Shown here: positions 54,344 through 62,759 of the stretch, in pieces
Layout: every line of letters starts with the position of its first letter
How positions within the stretch are numbered: the stretch's first letter is position 1
Notes under the pieces: generated by a model
Databases searched by the model: none
What the model was told of the DNA's origin: nothing
What the model saw: the letters and a program-made list of their open reading frames with translations, nothing else
Source: Fimbriiglobus sp.
Lineage (GTDB): Bacteria > Planctomycetota > Planctomycetia > Gemmatales > Gemmataceae
Direction of reading: 5' to 3'
DNA length: 64,000 nt
NCBI GenBank assembly: GCA_022841795.1
Contig: JALHQU010000010.1
Location: 1 to 64,000, forward strand
Translations under genes and position numbers: made by a program

Positions 54344-55183
54344 ATGTCCCGCCTCCGCCGATTCCGCTCCGACGCCGCCCAGTCGCCGCTGGAAACCTAC
54401 CTGCGGGAGATCAACGAGACGGCCCTGCTGACGGCGGATCAAGAAAAAGAGCTGGCCCGGGCGATCGGGGTGGGCAGCACCGAAGCCCGCGACCAGATGG
54501 TGCGGGCGAACCTGCGGCTGGTGGTGAACATCGCCCGCGGGTACACCGGCAAGGGGCTGGCCCTGCAAGACCTGATCGAGGAAGGGAACCTGGGCCTGCT
54601 GCGGGCGGTGGAGGGGTTCGACCCGAACATGAACACGCGGTTCAGCACCTACGCCAGCTACTGGATCAAGCAGAGCATCAAGCGGGCGCTGGTGAACACC
54701 GCCAAGACCATCCGCATCCCGGCGTACATGGTGGAACTGCTGGCCAAGTGGCGGCGGGCGACGAACAAGCTGACCGACGAACTCGGGCGGCCGCCGACCA
54801 CCGAGGAAGTCGCCAAGCTGCTCGGGCTGCCGAAGAAGAAGCTGAACATCATCAAGAAGGCCATCCGCGTCTACAACAGCACCCCGCAGGCGGACCAGGG
54901 GGAGCAGGGGTGGAGCATCGAGGAGATGCTGCACGACAGCCGGGCGAAGACGCCGGACACCGAGATGGTGGAGACGGACGACCTGAAGCACGTGATGGTG
55001 CTGCTGGAGAAGATGGACGCCCGCGAGGCGACCGTACTCCGGATGCGGTTCGGGCTGAACGACGAGGAGCCGAAGACGCTGAAGGAGATCGGCGAGTGCC
55101 TGGGCCTCACCCGCGAGCGGGTGCGGCAGATCGAGAGCGAGGCCCTGGCCAAGCTGAACACCAGCCTGTGCGGCGAGAAGTAA
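54344..55183 (+). CDS. RpoD/SigA-type (group 1/2) sigma-70 factor
   Basis: The 279-residue protein has region 1.2 (PLETYLREINETALLTADQE) and region 2 with the core-binding and -10-recognition blocks (IEEGNLGLLRAVEGFDP, FSTYASYWIKQSIKRAL). Region 3 and region 4 follow, with helix-turn-helix TLKEIGECLGLTRERVRQIE. The long N-terminal region 1.1 of major RpoD proteins is absent. The last 50 bp are almost exactly repeated at 56913-56965. Confidence 0.9.
   Translation: MSRLRRFRSDAAQSPLETYLREINETALLTADQEKELARAIGVGSTEARDQMVRANLRLVVNIARGYTGKGLALQDLIEEGNLGLLRAVEGFDPNMNTRFSTYASYWIKQSIKRALVNTAKTIRIPAYMVELLAKWRRATNKLTDELGRPPTTEEVAKLLGLPKKKLNIIKKAIRVYNSTPQADQGEQGWSIEEMLHDSRAKTPDTEMVETDDLKHVMVLLEKMDAREATVLRMRFGLNDEEPKTLKEIGECLGLTRERVRQIESEALAKLNTSLCGEK
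55131..55183 (+). repeat. First copy of a 53-bp direct repeat (3' end of the sigma gene)
   Basis: This segment encodes the last residues of the sigma factor (ESEALAKLNTSLCGEK and stop). It matches 56913-56965 at 50 of 53 positions. The differences are two synonymous changes and TAA versus TGA. Confidence 0.9.
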
Positions 55184-55231
55184 GGTAGTGTCAGGGTTCC
55201 CTTCTCACGGGGGCGTAGTACACTCGCCCCC

Positions 55232-56011
55232 ATGCCCCCGTACCAGATCATCCGGTTCGAGCAGCCCGTCGGGTCAGGTGTCACCGACGCGTGGTGGGCG
55301 CAACTGCGGGCGGTGATGAAGCGCAACTCAACCGCCGAGCCGTATTGCGTGCCGAACGAATTGGTGTGCGGGCTTCTGGGTCAGTTCCTCGGCCTGCCCG
55401 TGCCGCCGTGCGGCCTGTTCGTCGAACCGCGGAACCCGTCGGCCGTCTGGTTCGGCACGATGAACTTCAACCTGAACGGCGACACCCTGCCGCCGGCTGA
55501 GCCGGACGACTGCTTCCTCGCCTACGCCGATCCCGCCCACCCCCGTCCGGATGCGGTGGTCGGGGTGTTGCTGTTCGACTTGTGGGTGCTGAACGCCGAC
55601 CGCCATTCCCGCAACCTGGTACTCGACGACTCGGTGACGCCGGCGCAGTTGCACGTGTTCGACCACAGCCACGCCCTATTCGGCCGGGAAGGAAGCGCCC
55701 GCCTGCACCGCCTGCGGGAGGATCTGGTGATTGCCGGTCTGAATCCGGAGTCTGGCAACCGCCACTGCCTGATCGATGGAGTAAGATTCACAAACTGGTT
55801 CCGCTTCTGGCTGGACCGCATCCATGCCGTGCCGCGGTTCGCCATCACCGACGCCGTGGACCGGGTCTTGCACTCTCGGCTCATCACTCACGAAGAGGCG
55901 GGTTCGGCCGTCGAAACCCTCTGGTTCCGACGGGAGCGACTGACCGATATACTATATCGCAACCGGAACCAGTTTCCGAACATCCCGGATGCCCTGTGGG
56001 GGCAACTATGA
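55232..56011 (+). CDS. HipA-like kinase-fold protein (HipA_2 type)
   Basis: The 259-residue protein matches the short HipA-like family. It has an N-terminal PNELVCGLLGQFLGLPVPP block and a catalytic-type loop LLFDLWVLNADRHSRNLVLD with N/D pairs as in HipA kinases. HVFDHSHALFG follows as the metal-binding DxD-like region. HipA proteins phosphorylate tRNA synthetase targets as toxins, but this shorter group is usually paired with DUF3037 and has no established activity. It starts 48 bp after the sigma gene and overlaps the next gene by ATGA. Confidence 0.78.
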   Translation: MPPYQIIRFEQPVGSGVTDAWWAQLRAVMKRNSTAEPYCVPNELVCGLLGQFLGLPVPPCGLFVEPRNPSAVWFGTMNFNLNGDTLPPAEPDDCFLAYADPAHPRPDAVVGVLLFDLWVLNADRHSRNLVLDDSVTPAQLHVFDHSHALFGREGSARLHRLREDLVIAGLNPESGNRHCLIDGVRFTNWFRFWLDRIHAVPRFAITDAVDRVLHSRLITHEEAGSAVETLWFRRERLTDILYRNRNQFPNIPDALWGQL

Positions 56012-56895
56012 CCGACCTCCCCCGACTCCTGGTTGCCAAGTACACCCCAGACGTGTTCCGTAACGAGCCACGGAACATCGGGGTGGTGCTTTGGACACCG
56101 GACGAGGTGGCGGCACGGTTCTTGGGTGAGAAGCCCGACGCGCCGGGCGAGGTGGACGAGGCCGCTGTCCCGGCGTTCGTGGCGTCGGTGGCGGCGTACA
56201 AACAGTGGGTGCGATACTGGCGACGTGAAGTGGCCAAACTGAGTACCACCTCGCCGGATCAACTCGACAGCATCCGTCAAACAGGGCCAAGCAACTACTC
56301 GCTCGCCGATGGCGGTGTACTCCTAGAATTCGGACACATTTCGAACACCCAACAAGTCGTTGATCGCTTGTTCGCGGACTACACTACTGCTCCCACCCAT
56401 AGCAGCCCCGGGGCGTCGTATTCCGAGGCACTTCGTGATGCCCGGCAGGACCGCCGCCGCGAGCGCATCCTCAAGAATCCGACTACGTCGAAGGGCGTGA
56501 TCGATCTTCCGCAAGTGTGGAAAGACTATCGGGCGTGCCCGACGGTTGATCGTCGGACTCGGCTGCTGGAACACTACCTGCCGCTGGTCAAGTACAACGC
56601 CGAGCGGATCTGGCAACGTCTGCCGGATGGCGTCGATCTGGACGACCTGATCTCGGCCGGCACCTTCGGGCTGATGGACGCGGTGGACACTTTCTTTGAC
56701 CGGGACCGCGGGGTGAACTTCGAGAAGTACTGCACGCCGCGTATTCGCGGGTCCATTCTCGACGAACTACGGTGCATAGACTGGGTGCCACGGGTCCATG
56801 CTGATCGATCTGCGATCGAGAAAGACATCGTCGAAGGAGGTGGTGGTGAAAATACGTCCGAATCGCCGGCGCGACAGCCAGAACAACCGGCGTAG
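56008..56895 (+). CDS. DUF3037 protein fused to a truncated FliA/WhiG-like sigma region 2
   Basis: The 295-residue protein begins as a DUF3037 domain (about residues 1-135: LLVAKYTPDVFRNEPRNIGV, then VDRLFADY), the usual partner of short HipA-like proteins. From about residue 163 the sequence turns into sigma-70 region 2 of FliA/WhiG type (VKYNAERIWQRLPDGVDLDD, then SAGTFGLMDAVDTFF and RIRGSILDELRCIDWVPR). The sigma homology stops there and a short unrelated tail (HADRSAIEKDIVEGGGGEN) follows, so regions 3 and 4 are missing. This looks like a recombination product. Whether the fusion is functional is unknown. Confidence 0.7.
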   Translation: MTDLPRLLVAKYTPDVFRNEPRNIGVVLWTPDEVAARFLGEKPDAPGEVDEAAVPAFVASVAAYKQWVRYWRREVAKLSTTSPDQLDSIRQTGPSNYSLADGGVLLEFGHISNTQQVVDRLFADYTTAPTHSSPGASYSEALRDARQDRRRERILKNPTTSKGVIDLPQVWKDYRACPTVDRRTRLLEHYLPLVKYNAERIWQRLPDGVDLDDLISAGTFGLMDAVDTFFDRDRGVNFEKYCTPRIRGSILDELRCIDWVPRVHADRSAIEKDIVEGGGGENTSESPARQPEQPA

Positions 56896-56965
56896 AGGAA
56901 GAGTTGAACCGTTCGAGAGCGAAGCCCTGGCCAAGCTGAACACCAGCCTGTGCGGGGAGAAGTGA
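56846..56965 (+). pseudogene. Remnant ORF ending in a second copy of the sigma factor C-terminus
   Basis: A 39-residue frame starts at GTG 56846, with GGAGG 5 nt upstream. It reads a basic stretch (KIRPNRRRDSQNNRRRGR) and then ESEALAKLNTSLCGEK, identical to the end of the sigma factor at 54344. It overlaps the end of the DUF3037-sigma gene in another frame. I regard it as the scar of a recombined sigma gene and not as a functional protein. Confidence 0.5.
56913..56965 (+). repeat. Second copy of the 53-bp direct repeat
   Basis: This is the counterpart of 55131-55183, in direct orientation and 1782 bp away. The two copies bracket the HipA-like/DUF3037 cassette. Confidence 0.9.
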
Positions 56966-56982
56966 GCGGCGGTGGAGTTGGC

Positions 56983-57044
56983 GAGCCGAGCGGCGTGAGC
57001 CGCCGGGTGTTCTCAAGCACCCGGCGGCTCACGCCGCTCGGCTC
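56983..57044. repeat. Perfect 27-bp inverted repeat, REPIN-like
   Basis: The arms 56983-57009 and 57018-57044 are perfect over 27 bp with an 8-nt loop. The arm contains the smaller palindrome GCGGC-GTGA-GCCGC. It separates the sigma scar from the glycosyltransferase gene. Confidence 0.85.
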
Positions 57045-57125
57045 ATGTTCACACTTGCCGTTGATTCCATCCTCGCCCACGGGGTAGCATCCCCGTGTTC
57101 CCCGCCGGCACGGACGCCCCCGCCG

Positions 57126-58661
57126 ATGTCAGTCTCGGTCGCCCCCGCCCTCGCACCGGCCCGTTCCGCGGTCCGCCCCGCCCTGCCCCGCTTCACCTCG
57201 CTCGTCACCCCCGCGGCCGTCGTCGTCGGCTGCCTGTTCCGCCTGCTCGCCATCACGTCCGACCGCCCGCTGTGGATCGACGAGGCGATGCTGGCGCTGA
57301 ACGTCGAAGCCCGGTCGTGGGCGGAGCTGGCCGGCCCGCTCGACTCGAACCAGACCGCCCCGCTCGGCTTCCTGCTGCTCACCAAGCTGAGCGTGACCAC
57401 GTTCGGGGCCGCCCCGTGGGCGTTCCGGCTGGTGCCGCTCCTCGGGTCGCTTCTCGGGCTGTTCGCGTTCCCGTTCGCCGCCCGTGAGTGGCTGTCGCCC
57501 GCCGCCGCCCGCCTCGCCGTGTGCGTGTTCGCCGTCTCCCCGGCTGTTGTCAGCTACGCCGCGGAGGCCAAGCAGTATTCGACCGACACGGCGGTGGCCG
57601 TGGCACTGCTGGCCGGCGCGTCGCCCCTCCTCCGCGGCCGCAGCGAACGCGGGCCGTTCCTCGCCGTGCTGGTCGGCGGGGCTGTGGCGGTGTGGCTGTC
57701 GCACCCGGCGGTGTTCGTCCTCGGCGGACTGGTCGTAGCGATGCTCACCCGCGGCGACCGCGGCCGGGCGGCGACGTGTGCGGCGGTGTGGGGGGCCAGC
57801 TTCGCCGCGCTGTGCTGGGTGCAGTTGCGGCACTCGCTCGGCGGCGGCTACCTGACCGACTACTGGGCCGACTACTTCCTGCCGCGGTCGGCGGCGGCGG
57901 TGCCGTGGGTGGTCGAGCGGGGGGTGGACTTCTTCGGCACGGCCGGCGGGTTCGGCGGGTCGCTGCTCCAGGCGGACGGGTTGGCGGCGGTGCTGGCCGG
58001 CGTCGGCGGAATCGCGATGTGGTCCGACGGCCGACGTGCCGAAACGACTTGGGTTGGAGCGATGCTGATCCTGGTGCTGGCGGCGTCGGCGGCTCGCGCT
58101 TACCCGTTCTGCGGGCGGCTGCTGCTGTTCCTCGCCCCGGTCGCCGTCCTGCTCGTGGCCCGCGGGGCGACGACCGTGGCGGACCGGCTGAGCGAGTGGT
58201 CGGCCGCGGCCGGCGGGCTGTTCCTCGGGGTGGTGGTCGTCGCCCCGCTCGCCGCTGCCGTGTCGCAGGTGAAGAACCCGCCGCGGGCCGAAGACCTGCC
58301 GCAGGCGCTGGCGTTCGTCGCCGAGTGGTGGCAGCCCGGCGACGTGGTGTACATGTACAACGGCCGCGGGGACGCCGGCACCGGCCCGGCGTTCCGCTTC
58401 TACCACCGCAACTCGGCGATCCCATCGGACGCGATCGTCCTCGGCGGCGAGCACCGCGGTGAGCCGCTGCGATACCGTGACGAGGTGCGGGCGCTCCCGC
58501 CGGCCGCCCGCGTGTGGCTGCTGGTCAGCCACCCGCACCAGGACGAGGTGACGCTGCTCCGCGCGTACCTCGACGAGGCCGGCGACCGCGGGCGGGAGTT
58601 CGCCGGCCGCGGGGCGGCGGTGTACGAGTACACCCGCCGGCCCGATAATAGCGGGCGATGA
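57126..58661 (+). CDS. GT39-like (PMT_2 family) membrane glycosyltransferase
   Basis: The 511-residue protein has about ten membrane helices and the ArnT/PMT-type first-loop motif WIDEAML (D52, E53), the usual catalytic acidic pair of GT-C enzymes. A following KQYSTDTAVAVALL helix and a soluble C-terminal domain (about residues 405-511) complete it. It likely transfers a sugar from a polyprenyl-phosphate donor to an envelope acceptor, with the acceptor unknown. Its stop overlaps the start of the methyltransferase gene by ATGA, so the two are probably co-translated. Confidence 0.8.
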   Translation: MSVSVAPALAPARSAVRPALPRFTSLVTPAAVVVGCLFRLLAITSDRPLWIDEAMLALNVEARSWAELAGPLDSNQTAPLGFLLLTKLSVTTFGAAPWAFRLVPLLGSLLGLFAFPFAAREWLSPAAARLAVCVFAVSPAVVSYAAEAKQYSTDTAVAVALLAGASPLLRGRSERGPFLAVLVGGAVAVWLSHPAVFVLGGLVVAMLTRGDRGRAATCAAVWGASFAALCWVQLRHSLGGGYLTDYWADYFLPRSAAAVPWVVERGVDFFGTAGGFGGSLLQADGLAAVLAGVGGIAMWSDGRRAETTWVGAMLILVLAASAARAYPFCGRLLLFLAPVAVLLVARGATTVADRLSEWSAAAGGLFLGVVVVAPLAAAVSQVKNPPRAEDLPQALAFVAEWWQPGDVVYMYNGRGDAGTGPAFRFYHRNSAIPSDAIVLGGEHRGEPLRYRDEVRALPPAARVWLLVSHPHQDEVTLLRAYLDEAGDRGREFAGRGAAVYEYTRRPDNSGR

Positions 58662-59836
58662 TCGACGCGGCCACGTTTGACACACTGCTCTCCCCGCTCG
58701 GCCAGCGTATACTGGCCGACGCGACCGCACTGGCACCGACTGATTCGACGCTACTGTCGTGTGTGAACCGGCTCCGCAAGTCGTACCCGACCGACCTGGC
58801 CGCCGCCGCGATTGAAACGGTGATCCTGCGGGCGAAGGCCGCGGCCAAGTTCACTCGAGCCGACCGGATGTACTTCACCCGCGAGGCGCTGGAGGTGGCG
58901 TCGGGGGAAGTCGTGTCCCGCTACCGGGCGGAGCGGTTCAAGCGGTTCGAGACGGTGGCCGACCTGGGATGTGGGATCGGCGGGGATTCGATCGGGCTGA
59001 CCGCGGCCGGGGTGAAGGTGATCGCCGTTGATCGGGACGACGCGCGGGTGCGGATGACGGCGGCGAACCTGGACGCCCACGACGCCGGGACGCAGGCTCG
59101 CGTTCAGCAGTCGGACCTATTAACCGACCCGCTGCCCGACACGCCGGCCGCGTTCGCCGACCCCGGCCGGCGGGCCGACGGCCGACGTTTCCTGTCGGTC
59201 CGCGACTACCTGCCCCCGCCGGCCGAGTTGCTGACGCGGCTGCCGCCCGGCCACCCGGTCGGGTTCAAACTCGCCCCCGGCGTGCCGCTCGACGAGTTGG
59301 CGACGTTCGGCGGGGAGGCCGAGTTCATTTCCGTCGGCGGGGAGCTGAAGGAGTGTGTGCTGTGGCTGGGCGGGTTGCGGACGGCCGAGCGGCGGGCGAC
59401 GCTGCTAAACCACGCCGGGCCACCGCACTCGCTCGCCTCCGATTCGCGACCCATCTACCTCGAACCCCAACCGATCGCCGCGTTCCTGTATGACCCCGAC
59501 CCGGCTGTGACGCGGAGCGGGCTGACGCGGCTATTGGCCGAGCAACTCGACGCGACCCTCGTGGATGCCGTCGTGCAACTGCTGACGCGGGACACGCACC
59601 AGCCGACGCCATTCGCCACCGCCTACCGGGTGGACGCGGTCGTGCCGGCGGACGAGAAGAAGGTGATTGCGGCGGTGCGGTCGCTCGACGTGGGCCGGGT
59701 GACGCCGGTAAACCGCGGCTGGCCGGGCGAGTTGCCCCCGACCCGCCGGTGGAAGCTGAGCGGGTCGGGGCACAGGTTCGTACTCTTCACCCGCGAGCTG
59801 GGCAAGCCGGTGGTGGTGATCGGCGACCGGGTGTGA
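58658..59836 (+). CDS. Class I methyltransferase with THUMP-like C-terminal domain
   Basis: The 392-residue protein has a helical N-terminus with the conserved LRKSYPTDLAAAAIE stretch. SAM motif I is VADLGCGIGGDSIGL (100-114), followed by KVIAVDRDDARV and FADPGRRADGRRFLS, which holds the DPxR motif of this group. A C-terminal THUMP-like domain (VNRGWPGELPPTRRWKLSGS) follows. The group is thought to act on RNA, but the target is not established. It is translationally coupled to the preceding glycosyltransferase gene. Confidence 0.83.
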   Translation: MIDAATFDTLLSPLGQRILADATALAPTDSTLLSCVNRLRKSYPTDLAAAAIETVILRAKAAAKFTRADRMYFTREALEVASGEVVSRYRAERFKRFETVADLGCGIGGDSIGLTAAGVKVIAVDRDDARVRMTAANLDAHDAGTQARVQQSDLLTDPLPDTPAAFADPGRRADGRRFLSVRDYLPPPAELLTRLPPGHPVGFKLAPGVPLDELATFGGEAEFISVGGELKECVLWLGGLRTAERRATLLNHAGPPHSLASDSRPIYLEPQPIAAFLYDPDPAVTRSGLTRLLAEQLDATLVDAVVQLLTRDTHQPTPFATAYRVDAVVPADEKKVIAAVRSLDVGRVTPVNRGWPGELPPTRRWKLSGSGHRFVLFTRELGKPVVVIGDRV

Positions 59837-60164
59837 GCTGGGCTGTCGGGCCGGAATCCGGAATCGCACTGTCCGGAGTTTTCAGGCCCGAAGGGCCGGA
59901 CTTCCTTAGCCCAGGTCGGAGCGAGCGGAGCGAGCGCAGGCCTGGGTCACGAGTGCGAAACGGAACAAGCCCCGAAGGGGCGCTCTACCGAAGAGCGCCC
60001 CTTCGGGGCTTGGGTGTTTGGTCCGCCAACCCAGGGCGACGTTCGCCTGCGGCTCACTTGCCCTGGGCTAAGGAAGTCCGGCCCTTCGGGCCTGAATGCG
60101 ATAGCTCCTCACAGCCGGCGTCAGCGCCGCCCGGCGGGCGGCACCTACCCAGAACCGCACGCCG
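59837..60164. repeat. 328-bp intergenic region filled by a nested palindrome
   Basis: No gene is present. The outer arms 59882-59915 and 60062-60095 pair perfectly over 34 bp across 146 bp. Inside lies a second perfect hairpin with 21-bp arms (59966-59986 and 59992-60012, 5-nt loop). Smaller palindromes (GGCCCGAAGGGCC, GCCCCGAAGGGGC) are embedded in the arms. The whole 214-bp element can fold as a branched hairpin. Confidence 0.85.
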
Positions 60165-60950
60165 TCAGTCCTTCTTCTCGCCCTTCAGTTCGGCCCCGGC
60201 CTTGCGGGTGGTGACGCTCGCCTCGCGGTAGATCCACTGCTCGGCCCCGAGGCCGTTGTTCTCGTTCACCCGGATGTCGTCGGAGCGGTTGGTGCTGCCG
60301 CCGACCGGCCGGCGGAAGTCGATCTTCAGCGTTTTCTTGCTCACCTCCACCTTCGTCTCCCCGCGGGCCTTGTCCTCCGTCTCCTTCTTCGCCAGCCCGT
60401 TGGACAAGCCGGTGACGTACACGCTGAAGTTGTTCGGGTTGGCCTTGTCCGGCACGTCCAGCCACACCGCCAGCCCGTGCACCGCCTGCGACTGCGGGTA
60501 GGTGTCCGGCTTGGCCACCGGGATCTTCAGCTTGCTGATGGAAATCGTGGTCTGGTAGTCCAGCTTGCCGAGCGGGTCTTCCAGCTTCCGCAGCGCGTCC
60601 ACCACGCTCGGCTGCGGCTCGTCGTACGACCGCATCATCACCCCGTCCGGGTCCTTCGTCACCAGCTCGAACTCGGGGAAGATGGTCCGCGGCTGGCCGG
60701 ACTTGTTGTACACGTAGTACGGCATGTACCACACCGTCTTCTTCCCCTTGTCCGGGGTGTCCACGGTGGCGATACGGGGGGTCATGTACGCGAAGTGCAG
60801 CGTCCACACCCCGTCGCGGGTGAGGGTGTCGAGCGACAGGGCGGTCGGGTCCACGTTGCGGAACGGGGACTCGGGCAGTTGGGCGGACGCCATCCCACCC
60901 AGTGCGGTGGCGGCGAGCGCCAGGAACGTCCGGCGGTGCGGGTGGGTCAT
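60165..60950 (-). CDS. Exported protein of unknown function
   Basis: The 261-residue protein starts at ATG 60950 with a signal peptide that has a twin-basic start (HPHRRTFLALAATALGGMASA). The mature part is mainly beta with polar loops (TLHFAYMTPRIATVDTP, WYMPYYVYNKSGQPRTIFPE). It includes VHGLAVWLDVPDKANPNNFS, reminiscent of secreted planctomycete proteins of unknown role. No catalytic motif is visible. It is followed by the nested palindrome at 59837-60164. Confidence 0.6.
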   Translation of the reverse strand: MTHPHRRTFLALAATALGGMASAQLPESPFRNVDPTALSLDTLTRDGVWTLHFAYMTPRIATVDTPDKGKKTVWYMPYYVYNKSGQPRTIFPEFELVTKDPDGVMMRSYDEPQPSVVDALRKLEDPLGKLDYQTTISISKLKIPVAKPDTYPQSQAVHGLAVWLDVPDKANPNNFSVYVTGLSNGLAKKETEDKARGETKVEVSKKTLKIDFRRPVGGSTNRSDDIRVNENNGLGAEQWIYREASVTTRKAGAELKGEKKD

Positions 60951-61090
60951 CGGGTCGGCTCCGGGTCGGACGTGCGGGAAATCCCCATCCATTACCGATA
61001 CCCATCTTACGCGACCGGATCAAGCTATTCTCCGGACGGACCGCCGGAACGCCCCCGGCACGACCGCCACATCCGGCGCCGGGAGAGCAG

Positions 61091-61687
61091 TCAGCCACCC
61101 GCCGCCGGGTGGCGGAACATCACGTCCGACCGCAGCACGTACTTGGTGCCTTCCAACACCATCGCCCCGGTGTGCAGCACGTCGTGCCGGAACACCAGCG
61201 CCGTGCCCGCCTCCGGCACCACCCGCAGCACCTCGTCGGCATCCGTCACCGCCCCCAGCCGCCGCAGGTTGAACGCCGTCTCCCCGCCGACGAACCCGTC
61301 GTTCAGATACACCATGAACGTGAGTTTGCTGCTGTCCCCGTTCTCGCGGGTGAACGCCCCGTCGAAGTGCCACTCGAACTTCTGGCCGGGGTTGTAGCGG
61401 TAGTAACGGAACCGCTCGTTCAGAGCGACCGGCGTCCACACCAGGAAGTTCGGCGGCAGGAGCGGCCGCGCCCGCTCGAACAACTCTGCCGCCAAGGCCG
61501 GGTCGTCGATCATCACCCGGTCGTTGTTGCGGATGCTCTTGGCCATAACGAACCCGCGGCCGGACGAGATCGGCGCGTCCTCGTACCCAGCGGCCTCAGT
61601 CAGGTCGATGTGCCGCCGGCACTCGTCCGGGGTGAGGAACCCGCGGATGAGGAAGATGTCGTCGTCGTGGAGTTGGTGCCTGGTCAT
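61091..61687 (-). CDS. 2OG-Fe(II) dioxygenase, prolyl-4-hydroxylase-like
   Basis: The 198-residue protein has the double-stranded beta-helix core of 2-oxoglutarate/iron dioxygenases. The metal triad is H107, D109 (EWHFDG) and H172 (DVLHTG), and the 2-oxoglutarate salt-bridge residue is R186 (YVLRSDVMF). The family hydroxylates prolyl or other peptide residues, with the substrate unknown here. The layout FRYYRYNPGQKFEWHFDG is typical of P4H-like proteins. Confidence 0.88.
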   Translation of the reverse strand: MTRHQLHDDDIFLIRGFLTPDECRRHIDLTEAAGYEDAPISSGRGFVMAKSIRNNDRVMIDDPALAAELFERARPLLPPNFLVWTPVALNERFRYYRYNPGQKFEWHFDGAFTRENGDSSKLTFMVYLNDGFVGGETAFNLRRLGAVTDADEVLRVVPEAGTALVFRHDVLHTGAMVLEGTKYVLRSDVMFRHPAAGG

Positions 61688-61728
61688 GGCGGATGGAGGC
61701 AGCCCACCGGGGAAGGGTTCACGAGTTC

Positions 61729-61782
61729 AGGTTTGAGCCGCTTGCGGCTTCGCCGCGGCGAAGCCGCAAGCGGCTCAAACCT
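61729..61782. repeat. Perfect 54-bp palindrome without a loop
   Basis: The halves 61729-61755 and 61756-61782 are exact reverse complements with centre CGCCG/CGGCG. Each half contains the smaller palindrome AGCCGC-TT-GCGGCT. It lies between the oxygenase and kinase genes, directly at the kinase 3' end. Confidence 0.88.
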
Positions 61783-61784
61783 CG

Positions 61785-62642
61785 TCACCCGTCCAGCTCG
61801 TCCGGCGACAACTTCGATTCGGCCTCGTCGGCCAACTCGACCAGCGCGTCGTGAACCTCCTTCATCGTCTCCGGCCGGCGGTTGGCGTCGAACTCCATGC
61901 ACTTGTGAATCAGCTCGGCGAGCCGCGGCGGGGTGTTCGGGGCCAACTCCAGCACCGGCTTGAGCTGCTCCTTGTAGTGCTTCTCCTTCACCTTCACCCC
62001 CTCGGTCGGCAGCACCGACGGCGGCAGCTTGAACGTGGTCAGCCGGTACATGGTGGCGCCCAGGTTGAAAATGTCCGTCCGCTCGTTGATCAGCTTGTGC
62101 CCGGCCGTCTCGGGGGCGATGTACTCGGGCGTGCCCTGCACCCGGTCCTTCGGCTCGCCTTTGATCCACGCCAGCCCGTAGTCGATGATCTTCGCCCGGC
62201 TGCCGCGGCCGACCATGATGTTGTTCGGCTTCAGGTCGGCGTGGTACACCCCGCGGCGGTGCATGTGCGCCAGCCCGCCGGCCACCTGCTCGTAGATGCG
62301 GAGCAGCTTCGCCGGCTTGATCAGCTTGGCCCTGTCCAGCGTGTCCCCGGCGACGAACTCGACCAGCAGCTTGGCCTTCTTCACCGCCCCCAGGCCGAGC
62401 AGCCCCTTCTCCAGCTCCAGGCAGTACACCTTCACCAGGTTCGGGTGGTCGAGCAGCTGCCCGACGCGGAGTTCGTGTTCCGCCTGCTCCAGGAACTTCT
62501 TGTCGTCCGGCCCGTCGATGGGCACCACCTTCAGCGCGTACTCCCGCCCGTCGTCCTCCCGGCGGATGCGGAGGATGCTGCTGTTCGCGCCGGCGCCGAG
62601 GTTGGCGAGGACGGTGAACTTGCCGATTCTGTCGATGGCCAT
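61785..62642 (-). CDS. Variant Ser/Thr protein kinase
   Basis: The 285-residue kinase domain has a glycine loop variant GAGANSS (16-22), K38 (YALKVVP) and a catalytic loop HADLKPNN in which R of HRD is replaced by A135. D136 is kept. D154-Y155-G156 stands in place of DFG, and GTPEYIAPE forms the P+1 region. The catalytic Lys and both Asp residues are present, so activity is plausible. Loss of the HRD arginine means it probably does not need activation-loop phosphorylation. It lacks the sensor or TPR domains of the kinase at 186-3394. Confidence 0.88.
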   Translation of the reverse strand: MAIDRIGKFTVLANLGAGANSSILRIRREDDGREYALKVVPIDGPDDKKFLEQAEHELRVGQLLDHPNLVKVYCLELEKGLLGLGAVKKAKLLVEFVAGDTLDRAKLIKPAKLLRIYEQVAGGLAHMHRRGVYHADLKPNNIMVGRGSRAKIIDYGLAWIKGEPKDRVQGTPEYIAPETAGHKLINERTDIFNLGATMYRLTTFKLPPSVLPTEGVKVKEKHYKEQLKPVLELAPNTPPRLAELIHKCMEFDANRRPETMKEVHDALVELADEAESKLSPDELDG

Positions 62643-62759
62643 GAGGCGGACCCGAAGCCGGTTCGTAGGAGTACACTAGGAGTGGCGGGCGGACGCCGCA
62701 CAGTCACGCTAAAACATAACATACAACGACGGGCCGGATGCCGGCCCCCGGTGCCGTTT

